Notes: a model not told the origin generated them from the sequence alone. Positions 17,215 through 28,282 are shown, numbered from the stretch's first letter. The stretch is 64,000 bases of DNA from Phenylobacterium koreense (GCF_040545335.1 NZ_JBEPLU010000003.1:429482-493481), one strand, 5' to 3'. Numbers and translations: made by a program.

Positions 17215-18180
17215 ATGCCGCCGTCGACGGCGCTCCTCGCCGCCCTCGCCCTCGCCGCCTGCGCTCAGCAGCCGACGGCCGTTCCGCCGGCCGCCCCCGT
17301 CGCCGCCGGTCCGGCCATCACCGTCGACGCCAATCCCGTCCCGCTCAACGCCGCAGATCCTGCCGCCGACCGCATCGGCGACTTCCGTTACGCCGGCGGC
17401 CTGGTCCTCACCTCGACCGCCACCGCCCGCCTGCACGGCCTTTCCGACATGGCCGTCCGCAACGGCGCCGACCTGACCGCGGTCTGCGACGAGGGCGACC
17501 TCCTGAAGGCCCGGCTCGTCCTCGACGCCGGCGGCCGGCTCATCGGCCTCACCGACGCGCGCCTTTCCTTCCTGGCGGGCGAGGACGGCAAGCCCCTGCC
17601 CGGCAAGCTGGAGGCCGATTCCGAGGGCCTGGCCCTGATGGAGAGCGGCGACATGCTGGTCTCCTTCGAGCAGCGCCACCGCATCTGGCGCTACCCGGCC
17701 GACGGCGCCCCGCCGCGGCCGGCGCCCTCGCCCGACGCGGCCTTTCCCCCCAATGGCGGCATGGAGGCCCTCGGCCCCGATCCGTTCGTCGCTCCCGACG
17801 CCTACATGACCGGCGGCGAGGAAAGCGGCCAGGTCTGGAGCTGCCGGCTGTCGGCCGCCTGCACGCCCGCCGGCGCGGTCGCCAAGCCGTCCGAGTTCGG
17901 CCTCGTCGCCCTCGCCCGCCTGTCAGCGACTCGTACGGCCTGGCTGCTGCGCGCCTGGGATCCGCTGCGCGGCAGCCGGATCACCCTGACCATCCGCGAG
18001 GGCGAGCGCGAGGTCGCCCGCCTCGACCTTTCCCGCCCCTACACGGTCGACAATTTCGAGGCCCTGGCCGCCGTCCCGGCCGCGAACGGCACGACCCGAT
18101 TCTACCTGCTCTCGGACGACAACTTCCAATCCAGCCAGCGCACCCTGCTCCTGGCCTTCGACTGGACGCCCGGCGCCTGA
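17215..18180 (+). CDS. Putative lipoprotein, esterase-like activity of phytase family
   Basis: 321 residues from the ATG at 17215, which gives a good lipoprotein signal (STALLAALALAAC, lipobox ALAAC). A GTG at 17149 that overlaps the cobT stop (GTGA) would give 343 residues with a basic N-terminal extension; coupling to cobT is then likely. The body has beta-propeller-like segments (GLSDMAVRNG, DSEGLALMESGDMLVSFEQRHRIWRYP) typical of the esterase-like phytase domain, PF13449-type. Expected in the outer membrane or periplasm. Substrate unknown. Its position after cobT appears conserved in style (tight spacing) but no link to cobalamin can be shown. Confidence 0.75.
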   Translation: MPPSTALLAALALAACAQQPTAVPPAAPVAAGPAITVDANPVPLNAADPAADRIGDFRYAGGLVLTSTATARLHGLSDMAVRNGADLTAVCDEGDLLKARLVLDAGGRLIGLTDARLSFLAGEDGKPLPGKLEADSEGLALMESGDMLVSFEQRHRIWRYPADGAPPRPAPSPDAAFPPNGGMEALGPDPFVAPDAYMTGGEESGQVWSCRLSAACTPAGAVAKPSEFGLVALARLSATRTAWLLRAWDPLRGSRITLTIREGEREVARLDLSRPYTVDNFEALAAVPAANGTTRFYLLSDDNFQSSQRTLLLAFDWTPGA

Positions 18181-18305
18181 CCCTTTCCTCCCCTGCGCAG
18201 TGGAGGAGCATCTGATCCCCCCAACCGGCGCTTTCCTGCGCCCATCGGCAGGAAACCTGCCCATAGGCCCGCTATCGGCAGGCTATCGGCGCGAAAGCCG
18301 CCCTA

Positions 18306-18335
18306 ATCGGCAGGTTTGCCGATCCGAACCTGCCG
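18306..18335. repeat. Interlocked inverted repeats of ATCGGCAGGTT
   Basis: Two overlapping palindromes: ATCGGCA-ggtt-TGCCGAT (18306-18323) and CGGCAGGTT...AACCTGCCG (18308-18335). The ATCGGCAGG word also occurs at 18245 and 18274. They could be alternative hairpins or an operator pair; no protein site is known to me. Confidence 0.5.
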
Positions 18336-18340
18336 AAACG

Positions 18341-18372
18341 AAAAAGGCCGCCCCGAAGGACGGCCTTTTCCA
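18341..18372 (-). terminator. Rho-independent terminator after rpmB
   Basis: AAAAAGGCCG / CGGCCTTTT stem with loop around CCCCGAAGGA, 22 bases beyond the rpmB stop; A and T tracts make it bidirectional, so it may also end the plus-strand lipoprotein transcript. Confidence 0.85.
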
Positions 18373-18394
18373 AATTCGATGGCGCCTGAGCGGC

Positions 18395-18691
18395 TTAGGC
18401 GGCCGCTTGAGCCGACAGCTTCGCTTTGACCTGACGCTTGATCTTCAGGGCGCGAGCCGAAAGCTGCTCGTCGCGGGCGCCGACCAGGAAGGCGTCGAGG
18501 CCGCCCTTGAAGTCCAGGGTGCGCAGCGCGGCGTTGGTCACGCGCAGCTTGAAGGACTGGCCGAGCGCTTCCGACTGCAGGGTCGCCGGCGACAGGGCCG
18601 GGAGGAAGCGACGCTTCGTCTTGATGTTCGAGTGGCTGACGTTGTGGCCGACCATGGGACCGACACCGGTGAGTTCGCAACGACGCGACAT
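18395..18691 (-). CDS. rpmB: 50S ribosomal protein L28
   Basis: 98 residues starting [22 protein letters not shown], with the [13 protein letters not shown] segment diagnostic of L28. It is a structural component of the large ribosomal subunit. The alphaproteobacterial length (about 97-100) fits. Monocistronic: followed by a strong terminator and preceded by about 330 bases without a gene. Only one Cys is present, so this is not the zinc-binding form. Confidence 0.97.
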   Translation of the reverse strand: MSRRCELTGVGPMVGHNVSHSNIKTKRRFLPALSPATLQSEALGQSFKLRVTNAALRTLDFKGGLDAFLVGARDEQLSARALKIKRQVKAKLSAQAAA

Positions 18692-19020
18692 GGCTTTATG
18701 ACCTACGCGAGAAAAGAGATGTGCGGCGGGCGGACCCGCGCGAAGGAGCGGGCGATATAGTCGAAAGCCCCGTCCGGCGTCAAGGCGCGGCTGCCGCGCT
18801 GATCCGATTTCGCTTCCGACCCCTGCCCGCGGGCTTGGATGGATTGTGGCTCCGGGGCCTTCAGATACAATAGCTTGTAGGGAACAAAGGCTGAATCGGC
18901 GCGAGTCGCTGATTCGGACCCGGTTTGTTTCGCCCGCGTTCCCGGCAGTTCCGAAAACCCGAACATGTTCGTTGAGCGAGGACGGGAAGCCCCTCTCGGA
19001 GCTTCCCGCGCCAAGCCCTT
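18692..19020. other. Intergenic region with no recognised gene
   Basis: Together with the hairpin that follows, about 380 bases lie between rpmB and the OmpA gene. Open frames here on both strands have no start signal and no recognisable protein content. The rpmB promoter must lie in the left part, but I see no convincing -35/-10 pair. Confidence 0.5.
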
Positions 19021-19069
19021 AGAGCGCGTTAGGCGAAAGTGTAGCGGTTTCGCCGCTCGAACGCGCTCC
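19021..19069. repeat. Long nested hairpin, REP-like, also possible terminator
   Basis: GAGCGCGTT at 19022-19030 pairs with AACGCGCTC at 19060-19068, and within it GGCGAAA (19032-19038) pairs with TTTCGCC (19048-19054). It lies six bases beyond the stop of the minus-strand OmpA gene. No T tract follows, so a dispersed repeat that caps the transcript is as likely as a classic terminator. The layout resembles dispersed GAGCGCGTTAGGCGAAA elements that I recall from other alphaproteobacteria. Confidence 0.7.
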
Positions 19070-19075
19070 AACACC

Positions 19076-19645
19076 CTAGGACAGGACCACCAGCACGACG
19101 CGGCGGTTGGCCGTACGGCCTTCGCGCGTGTCGTTCGGAGCCACCGGCTCGTCTTCACCGTACGAGATGGTCGCCATGCGGTTCAGCGCGACGCCATGCT
19201 TGTTGAGGTAACGGCGGACGGCTTCGGCCCGCTCGGCGCCCAGGCGCATGTTGCCTTCCGGCGTGCCCGTGGCGTCGGTGTGGCCTTGCACCTCGACGTA
19301 GACGTTCTTGTTCTCGCCCTTGAGCTGTTCGGCGAAGGCGTTCAGGCGCTCTTCGGCCTCCGGCGAAAGGGTCGCCTTGTTCAGCGGGAACTTCAGCGCG
19401 TCGTCCGACATCACCACCGAGTAGAGGAACTTGCCCTCGGCCAGCTTGCCGGCGGCGGTGGCGCGCTCGAGCGCTTCGCGCGACGTGGTGTCCAGTTCGC
19501 CCAGGCGGGTCTCATGGTTCGCGACCTTGCTGTCGACGATGCCGACCTGCTCGTTCACGTACTTCTTGGTGGCGCAGCCCCCGAGGCCCAGAGCCCCCAA
19601 AGCCAGAGCGCTCAGCACCACCCCGCGAGTCTTCGTACCGATCAT
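19076..19645 (-). CDS. OmpA family lipoprotein
   Basis: 189 residues. Lipoprotein signal MIGTKTRGVVLSALALGALGLGGC with lipobox LGGC (Cys 24). A short coiled-coil-like linker (YVNEQVGIVDSKVANHETRLGELD) leads to a C-terminal OmpA peptidoglycan-binding domain with the diagnostic GHTDATGTPEGNMRLGAERAEAVRRYL, in which the Asp and Arg that bind diaminopimelate are present. Expected role: tethering the outer membrane to peptidoglycan. Monogenic, with about 270 bases of leader before the divergent TetR gene. Confidence 0.92.
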   Translation of the reverse strand: MIGTKTRGVVLSALALGALGLGGCATKKYVNEQVGIVDSKVANHETRLGELDTTSREALERATAAGKLAEGKFLYSVVMSDDALKFPLNKATLSPEAEERLNAFAEQLKGENKNVYVEVQGHTDATGTPEGNMRLGAERAEAVRRYLNKHGVALNRMATISYGEDEPVAPNDTREGRTANRRVVLVVLS

Positions 19646-19877
19646 CTTCTTACGACCTCTCCCGTCGCCTCAATGTTGAAACCTGGACATTTCAAAACCC
19701 TGGGTTTCCAAGGGGTTTTCCCACGTGAAGCGGGCAGGCAACCGCTCCAACGAGGAGCTAAGGCGATGGTTGCGGCGGCTATGCGTCGCATCGGTGACGC
19801 TAAACGGCGCCGCAAAATTTCCTCAATTTTGAAGCTCGGCCGCAAAGCCCCGCTTGCAGAACATCGATATGCCTATT

Positions 19878-19899
19878 AATAACTGTCCAGTCAGTTATT
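19878..19899. promoter_or_regulatory. Predicted operator of the TetR regulator
   Basis: Perfect inverted repeat AATAACTG-N6-CAGTTATT, ending 13 bases before the TetR start codon. TetR-type regulators of efflux systems bind palindromes of this kind, and the position over the start region fits autorepression of the exporter operon. Binding itself is inference. Confidence 0.75.
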
Positions 19900-19912
19900 T
19901 TCGAGGCTCGCC

Positions 19913-20545
19913 ATGCCCTCCGCAGGCGCTCCGAAGTTCCGCCGTCGCAAGGCCGATCGGCCAGACGAGATCATCGCCGCCGCCCTCGAAGTCTTTGTCG
20001 AAAAAGGCTTCTCCGCCGCGCGGCTGGAGGACATCGCCGCCCGCGCCGGGGTCTCCAAGGGCGCGGTCTATCTCTACTTCGCGACCAAGGAGGAGATCTT
20101 CCGCGCCGTGGTCGAGCAGGGGTTCGCGCCCAACCTGCAAACCATCCGGAATCTCGCCGAAGGAGTCCCCCTGCCCCCGCTGTTGCGCGACCTGACTGTG
20201 ACAATTTCGCAACCCCTGGCGACGACAAAAATCGGCGGGATCATCAAGGTGGTCATCGGGGAGTCGCGGAACTTCCCGGAACTGGCTCGCGCCTGGCACG
20301 ACACGCTGGTCGCGCCAGCCCTCGCGGCCATGACCTCGGCCATCGCCGCCGCCCAGGCGAGGGGTGAAATCCGGCCCGGCGATCCCCGCCAATTCGCCAT
20401 CTCGTTGATCTCGCCGTTGCTGGTCGGGGTCCTCTGGAAGGAGACCTTCGTCCCGGTCGGCGCCGCCGCCCTCGACATCCGCGCCCTCGCCAAACAGCAC
20501 GTCGAGCTCTGGCTCGCCGGGGTCGCCCAGCCGGAGACCGCCTAG
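19913..20545 (+). CDS. TetR/AcrR family transcriptional regulator
   Basis: 210 residues. N-terminal helix-turn-helix at about residues 19-62 (DEIIAAALEVFVEKGFSAARLEDIAARAGVSKGAVYLYF, the classic TetR signature), followed by a helical ligand-binding C-terminal domain. It is the first gene of an operon with HlyD, ABC ATPase and permease genes: the next start (GTG) overlaps its last stop base. With the palindrome just upstream it most likely represses its own operon and is released by a compound the pump exports. Inducer unknown. Confidence 0.92.
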   Translation: MPSAGAPKFRRRKADRPDEIIAAALEVFVEKGFSAARLEDIAARAGVSKGAVYLYFATKEEIFRAVVEQGFAPNLQTIRNLAEGVPLPPLLRDLTVTISQPLATTKIGGIIKVVIGESRNFPELARAWHDTLVAPALAAMTSAIAAAQARGEIRPGDPRQFAISLISPLLVGVLWKETFVPVGAAALDIRALAKQHVELWLAGVAQPETA

Positions 20546-21519
20546 TGAAGCCTCAGCGCCTGCTGGTCGCCGGCCTGTTGCTGGCCGCGCTCGTCCTGGC
20601 CGCCGTGCTCTGGCTCGCCCCCAGGCTCGGCCGCTCGCCGGCGCTGTCGGGTTATGTTGAGGGCGAGCCGCTCTACCTTGCCTCGCCCGTCGCCGGCCGG
20701 GTGGACGAGGTGCTGGTCCAGCGCGGCGACCGGGTGACCGCCGGCCAGAGGTTGTTCGTCGTCGATCCCGCCCAGCTCCGCGGCCAGCGCGACCAGGCTC
20801 AAGCCGAAGTCGCCGCCGCCCAGGCCCAGGCCGCCGACGCCCGCAAGGGGCAAAGGCCGGTGGAACTGGCGGTCTTCGACGCCAATGTCGCCGCCGCCGA
20901 GGCCGCGGTGCGCGACGCCGCCGCCATCCTGCGGCGGGTGCGGCCGCTGGTTCAGCAGGGCTACTACGCCAAGGCCCGGCTGGACGACGCCCAGGCCAGC
21001 TATGACGGCGCCGTCGCCCAACTGGCCGCGGCCCGGAAGCAGCGGCAGGCCGCCGCCCTCGGCGCGCGCGAGGACCAGATCCGCGCCGCCGACAGCCGGG
21101 TCAGCCAGGCCGGCGCCGCCCTCGGCGCGGCCCAGGCGCGGCTGTCGGATATCGCGCCCCTGGCCCCCGGTGCGGCGCTGGTGGAGGACGTCTTCTTCCA
21201 GCAGGGGGAATGGGCCGGCGCCAACCAGCCGATCCTCGCCCTGCTGCCGGACGACCGGGTCCGCCTTCGCTTCTTCGTGCCCGAGACCGCGCTGGCGGCC
21301 TACAAGGTCGGCGATCAGGTGAAGTTCTCCTGCACCGGCTGCGCCGCTGGCCTGACCGCCAGGATCAACTTCATCAGCCCCCGGCCCGAATTCACCCCGC
21401 CGGTCATCTACAGCCGCGAGACCCGCGACCGACTGGTGTTCATGGTCGAGGCCATGCCCTCGGCCCGGCTCAATCCCGGCCAGCCCGTCGACGTCGAGCC
21501 ACTGGAGCCGCGCAGATGA
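20545..21519 (+). CDS. HlyD/EmrA-type membrane fusion protein
   Basis: 324 residues. One N-terminal membrane segment (residues 5-22, LLVAGLLLAALVLAAVLWL), a lipoyl/biotinyl half motif (VAGRVDEVLVQRGDRVTAGQRLFVVD), a long alpha-hairpin rich in Ala/Gln (about residues 80-195) and a second lipoyl half. This is the YbhG/YhiI type of periplasmic adaptor that links an ABC inner-membrane pump to an outer-membrane channel. GTG start overlaps the TetR stop; the stop overlaps the ABC ATPase start (ATGA). No outer-membrane factor is encoded in this operon. Confidence 0.9.
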   Translation: MKPQRLLVAGLLLAALVLAAVLWLAPRLGRSPALSGYVEGEPLYLASPVAGRVDEVLVQRGDRVTAGQRLFVVDPAQLRGQRDQAQAEVAAAQAQAADARKGQRPVELAVFDANVAAAEAAVRDAAAILRRVRPLVQQGYYAKARLDDAQASYDGAVAQLAAARKQRQAAALGAREDQIRAADSRVSQAGAALGAAQARLSDIAPLAPGAALVEDVFFQQGEWAGANQPILALLPDDRVRLRFFVPETALAAYKVGDQVKFSCTGCAAGLTARINFISPRPEFTPPVIYSRETRDRLVFMVEAMPSARLNPGQPVDVEPLEPRR

Positions 21520-22433
21520 GCCTGGCCATCGACGTGCGCGGGCTGAACAAGAGCTTCGGCGACAAGCGCGTCGTGCAGGACGTCTCGCTGCAGGTCGAGG
21601 AAGGCAAGATCTGTGGCTTCCTCGGCCCCAACGGGTCGGGCAAGACCACGACCCTGCGCCTGCTCTGCGGCCTGCTGACCCCCGACAGCGGCGAGGGTAC
21701 GGCGCTTGGCCTCGACATCATCACCCAGGCCAGCCAGATCAAGCGCCGGGCCGGCTACATGACCCAGAAGTTCTCGCTCTACGAGGACCTGACCATCGAG
21801 GAGAACTTGCAGTTCTCGGCCCGCGTCCACGGCCTCGACCGCCGCAAGCAGCGGGTGGACCAGGCGCTGGAGCGGCTGGGCCTGGCCCAGCGCCGCCGCC
21901 AGCTCGCCGGCGCGCTTTCCGGGGGCTGGAAGCAGCGCCTGGCGCTCGCCACCGCCACGCTGCACGAGCCGCGCCTGCTGCTGCTGGACGAGCCGACCGC
22001 CGGGGTCGACCCCAAGGCCCGCCGCACCTTCTGGGATGAGATCCACGCCCTCTCCGCCGAAGGCCTGACCGTGCTGGTCTCCACCCACTATATGGACGAG
22101 GCCGAGCGCTGCCATGAGATCGCCTATATCAGCTATGGCCGGCTGATCGCCCGCGGCACGGCCGAGGAGGTGATCGCCAGGACCCAGCTCATCACTTTCA
22201 ACGGCGAAGGCCCGGGCCTTGACCGCCTGGCCGGCGAGATCGGCGCCCTGCCCGGCGTGCTGACGGCTGCGCCCTTCGGCCAGGCCCTGCACGTCTCGGG
22301 AACCGATCGAGCGGCCCTGGAGGCCGCCCTCGCCCCCTATCGCCGCGCGCCCTACCGCTGGGCCGAGGTCGCCCCCAGCCTCGAGGACGTCTTCATCCGC
22401 CTGATGGAGACCTCGGAGGACAATTACCGATGA
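21516..22433 (+). CDS. ABC transporter ATP-binding protein, YbhF-like half
   Basis: 305 residues, single nucleotide-binding domain. Walker A GPNGSGKTT near residue 39, Q-loop, signature LSGGWKQR near 137, Walker B LLLLDEPTAG near 157, and H-loop STHYMDEAERC. A C-terminal extension of about 80 residues follows, as in drug/ABC-2 type exporters. It energises the permease encoded just downstream. The start overlaps the HlyD stop by four bases and its stop overlaps the start of a 29-codon micro-ORF. Confidence 0.93.
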   Translation: MSLAIDVRGLNKSFGDKRVVQDVSLQVEEGKICGFLGPNGSGKTTTLRLLCGLLTPDSGEGTALGLDIITQASQIKRRAGYMTQKFSLYEDLTIEENLQFSARVHGLDRRKQRVDQALERLGLAQRRRQLAGALSGGWKQRLALATATLHEPRLLLLDEPTAGVDPKARRTFWDEIHALSAEGLTVLVSTHYMDEAERCHEIAYISYGRLIARGTAEEVIARTQLITFNGEGPGLDRLAGEIGALPGVLTAAPFGQALHVSGTDRAALEAALAPYRRAPYRWAEVAPSLEDVFIRLMETSEDNYR

Positions 22434-22519
22434 TCCTCGTTCGCTCCTGGCCCAGCTTCGGAGGACAAGCCCTCTCCGCGCCCGTCCTGCGGCGCCCCGC
22501 CGGGAGCAAGGCGCGATGA
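22430..22519 (+). CDS. 29-codon micro-ORF bridging ABC ATPase and permease
   Basis: The frame begins at an ATG that overlaps the ATPase stop (ATGA) and ends at a TGA that overlaps the permease start (ATGA), so it fills the 82-base gap exactly. Translation gives MILVRSWPSF...RPAGSKAR. No domain is visible. It may serve to couple translation, or be what remains of a deleted first permease gene, since related systems usually have two permeases. Reality as a protein is uncertain. Confidence 0.4.
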   Translation: MILVRSWPSFGGQALSAPVLRRPAGSKAR

Positions 22520-23643
22520 GCGGCGCGGCGACCCGGATCCTTGCGGTGATGCTCAAGGAGTTCAAGCAGCTCACCCGCGACCGCCTGACCTACGCGATGA
22601 TGCTGGCCATCCCGGTCGTGCAACTGCTGCTCTTCGGCTACGCGATCAATTCCGAGCCGCGCCACCTGCCGACGGCGATCCTGGCCCAGGAGAACAGCGT
22701 CTTCGCGCGCTCGGTCACGGCGGCCCTGGCCAACAGCGCCTATTTCGACCTCGTGGCCCAGGCGCGCACCCCGGCCGAGCTGGACGACCTGGTCCGCCGC
22801 GGCGAGGTGCAGTTCGCCGTCACCATCCCGGGCGACTTCACCCGCCGGGTGGCGCGTGGCGACAATGCCCAAATGCTGGTCGAGGTGGACGCCGCCGACC
22901 CATCGGCCACCGGTCCGGCGGTCGCCGCCCTGGCCGCCCTGCCGACCCAGGCCCTGGCCGACGACCTGAAGGGCGCGCTCGCCACCCTGAGCCCCGCCCA
23001 GCCTTTCGAGGTGATCGTTCACCGCCGCTACAACCCCGAAGCTGTCACCGCCTACAACATCGTCCCGGGGCTGCTGGGCATCATATTGTCGATGACCCTG
23101 GTGATGATGACCGCGCTCTCGGTGACCCGCGAGGCCGAACGCGGCACCATGGAGAGCCTGCTGGCGACGCCGGTCGAGCCGATCGAGGTCATGGTCGGCA
23201 AACTCGCACCCTATGTGGCGGTGGGGCTCGTCCAGACGGTGATCATCCTGGTCATCGCCCGCCTCTTGTTCGACGTCCCGATGCTGGGCGGCTGGCTGGG
23301 GCTCTCGATCGGTGTGGCGCTGTTCATCGTCGGCTCGCTGGCCCTGGGCTTCCTGATGTCGACCGTGGCGCGGACGCAGCTCCAGGCCATGCAGATGAGC
23401 GTCTTCTACATCCTGCCCTCGATCCTCCTGTCGGGCTTCATGTTCCCGTTCAGGGGCATGCCCGCCTGGGCCCAGGCCATCGGAGAGGTGGTGCCGGTGA
23501 CCCACTTCCTGCGCGTGGTCCGCGGCGCCCTGCTCAAGGGCCAGGACCTGGAGGACATGTGGCGCGAACTCGTCGCGCTGGCGGTCTTCGTCTGCGTGGT
23601 CACCGCCCTGGCCATGGCGCGCTACCGTCGCACCCTGGATTAG
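22516..23643 (+). CDS. ABC-2 type transporter permease
   Basis: 375 residues. One N-terminal membrane segment (about residues 28-46), a large periplasmic domain of about 130 residues, then five further segments beginning near VPGLLGIILSMTLVMMTAL and ending near the C-terminus: the layout of YbhR/YbhS/DrrB-like ABC-2 permeases. The ABC-2 hallmark around LLATPVEPIEVMVGKLAPY is clear. Last gene of the TetR-HlyD-ABC operon. Only one permease is present, so it would work as a homodimer, or its partner has been lost. Confidence 0.92.
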   Translation: MSGAATRILAVMLKEFKQLTRDRLTYAMMLAIPVVQLLLFGYAINSEPRHLPTAILAQENSVFARSVTAALANSAYFDLVAQARTPAELDDLVRRGEVQFAVTIPGDFTRRVARGDNAQMLVEVDAADPSATGPAVAALAALPTQALADDLKGALATLSPAQPFEVIVHRRYNPEAVTAYNIVPGLLGIILSMTLVMMTALSVTREAERGTMESLLATPVEPIEVMVGKLAPYVAVGLVQTVIILVIARLLFDVPMLGGWLGLSIGVALFIVGSLALGFLMSTVARTQLQAMQMSVFYILPSILLSGFMFPFRGMPAWAQAIGEVVPVTHFLRVVRGALLKGQDLEDMWRELVALAVFVCVVTALAMARYRRTLD

Positions 23644-23728
23644 CGCGAATTAACGAGCGCTCCGTGTCAGCTTGGGTGTAACACCTGCCCCGTTGTTACG
23701 ACCGTAAGAATGGGGGGAGCTCAGTCCT

Positions 23729-25552
23729 ATGCAGAACCGCCGACAACTTCTGACCACCGCCGCCGCCTTCGCCGCGGCCGCCGCCGCGCCCAGGCTGGCC
23801 GGCGCCGCCACCCCGACCGGCGAGGCGGCGAAGATGTACGCTTTCTTCGACAAGTCCATCGCCCAGACCTTCCGGCGCACGCCGGAACTGCCCTCGTCCC
23901 TTGGCCTGGACAAGGGCGACCTCGCCTGGACGAAGTCGGAGCTGTCGGATTTCTCCCTCACCGCCCTGGCTGAAAACAAAGCCAACACCAGCCGCGACCT
24001 GGCCGAACTGCGCGCCATCGACCGCAAGCAGCTCAAGGGCATGGACGCGGTGAATTACGACACCGTCGACTTCGTGCTGTCGGTGCAGGACGAGGCCAAC
24101 CGCAAGTTTCAGTACGGCGGCCAAGGGGCGAACTCGCCCTATGTGCTCTCGCAGCTCACCGGCGCCTATCAGCAGATGCCGGACTTCCTGGACACCCAGC
24201 ACAGCATCGAGACCAAGGACGACGCCGACGCCTATCTCTCCCGCGTCGAGGCCTTCGGCCGGCTGATGGACCAGGAGGTCGAGGTCGCCCGCCACGACGT
24301 GGCCCTGGGCGTCGTCCCGCCCGACTTCGTGATCGACAAGGCCCTCACCCAGATGAAGGCCTTCATGGCCTACGAGCCGGCCAAGGCGCCAGTGGTGGCC
24401 AGCCTGGTGCGCCGCACCGCCGAGAAGAAGATCGCCGGCGACTGGGCCGGCCAGGCCGAGGGGCTCTATGCCGACAAGGTCCGCCCGGCGCTCGCCCGCC
24501 AGGTCGCGCTGCTGGAGAGCCTGCGCCCCAAGGCCGTGCATGACGCCGGCTGCTGGCGCCTGCCTGACGGCGAGGAATATTACCGCCTGGGCCTGCGCAA
24601 CTACACGACCTCGAACATCACGCCCGAGGAGGTCCACAAGACCGGCCTCGACCTGGTCCGCAGCCTGGGCGCCGAGGCCGACGTGCTGATGAAGAAGGCC
24701 GGCTACACCAAGGGCACGGTGGGCCAGCGCTACCGCGCCATGGCCACCGATCCGAAGCAGGTCTATCCCAACACCGACAAGGGCAAGGAAGAGCTGCTGG
24801 CCCACCTGAACGAGCAGGTGAAGGTGGTCACCGCCAAGCTGCCCCAGTGGTTCGGCCAGCTTCCCAAGGCGCCGCTGGAGATCCGCCGCGTGCCCCCGGC
24901 CATCGAGGCCGGCGCGCCGGGCGGCTACTACTTCTCGCCCAGCCTGGACGGCTCGCGCCCCGGCATCTACTGGATCAACCTGCGCGACACCGCCGAGGTC
25001 CCCGCCTGGACCCTGCCGACCCTCACCTATCACGAGGGGATTCCGGGCCACCACCTGCAGCTCGCCCTCAACAACGAGGCCGGCGACCTGCCCCTGATCC
25101 GCAAGGTGATCGGCTTCTCCGGCTACAGCGAGGGCTGGGCGCTCTACGCCGAGCAGCTCGCCGTCGAGATGGGCATGTACGACAACGACCTGCTCGGCCA
25201 CATCGGCATGCTGCACGACGCCATGTTCCGGGCCGTCCGCCTGGTGGTCGACTCCGGCATGCACGCCAAGCGCTGGAGCCGTGAGGACGCGGTGAAGTAC
25301 TACGTCGACAACATCGGCGACGCCGAGACCGTGGCCATCACCGAGGTCGAGCGCTACTGCGTCTGGCCGGGCCAGGCCTGCAGCTACATGGTCGGCAAGA
25401 TCACCTGGCTGGAGGGCCGCGAGCGCGCGAAGAAAGCGCTGGGCCGCAAGTTCGACATCCGCAAGTTCCACGACGCCGGCCTGCTGTCCGGCGGCACGCC
25501 GCTGACGGTGCTGGACGCGGTTGTCGACAACTACATCGCCTCGGCGAGGTAG
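23729..25552 (+). CDS. DUF885 family secreted protein, probable zinc peptidase
   Basis: 607 residues. N-terminal signal with a Tat-like start (MQNRRQLLTTAAAFAAAAAA). The DUF885 hallmark HEGIPGHHLQ lies near residue 436, containing an HExxxH-like set of zinc ligands, and EGWALYAEQLAVEMG follows about 35 residues later, the usual third ligand region. Members are periplasmic or membrane-associated metallopeptidases of broadly unknown substrate. Monocistronic; upstream sequence GGGGGGAGCTCAGTCCT gives a ribosome-binding site. Confidence 0.88.
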   Translation: MQNRRQLLTTAAAFAAAAAAPRLAGAATPTGEAAKMYAFFDKSIAQTFRRTPELPSSLGLDKGDLAWTKSELSDFSLTALAENKANTSRDLAELRAIDRKQLKGMDAVNYDTVDFVLSVQDEANRKFQYGGQGANSPYVLSQLTGAYQQMPDFLDTQHSIETKDDADAYLSRVEAFGRLMDQEVEVARHDVALGVVPPDFVIDKALTQMKAFMAYEPAKAPVVASLVRRTAEKKIAGDWAGQAEGLYADKVRPALARQVALLESLRPKAVHDAGCWRLPDGEEYYRLGLRNYTTSNITPEEVHKTGLDLVRSLGAEADVLMKKAGYTKGTVGQRYRAMATDPKQVYPNTDKGKEELLAHLNEQVKVVTAKLPQWFGQLPKAPLEIRRVPPAIEAGAPGGYYFSPSLDGSRPGIYWINLRDTAEVPAWTLPTLTYHEGIPGHHLQLALNNEAGDLPLIRKVIGFSGYSEGWALYAEQLAVEMGMYDNDLLGHIGMLHDAMFRAVRLVVDSGMHAKRWSREDAVKYYVDNIGDAETVAITEVERYCVWPGQACSYMVGKITWLEGRERAKKALGRKFDIRKFHDAGLLSGGTPLTVLDAVVDNYIASAR

Positions 25553-25750
25553 CGCCCTTTCCTCTCCCTGGCGGGGACGCCCAAGATCGCCAAGAAGCGC
25601 TCACGCATATGAATCCCCGGCACGCTCACGCGGCCGGGGATGACGATCCAAGCAAGAGCGAAGGCCTATGCGACACCGCTGCGCCGCAGGGAGCATCTTG
25701 CCGCGGTCGCCGCGCTTGCCGCCGCGTGATTCCCGCCCCACCTTGAAGAC

Positions 25751-28278
<2,528 letters not shown>

Positions 28279-28282
<4 letters not shown>

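Noticed and set aside
18703..19158. Minus-strand frame between rpmB and ompA
   Set aside because: Overlaps the OmpA gene and the hairpin; no recognisable protein content.
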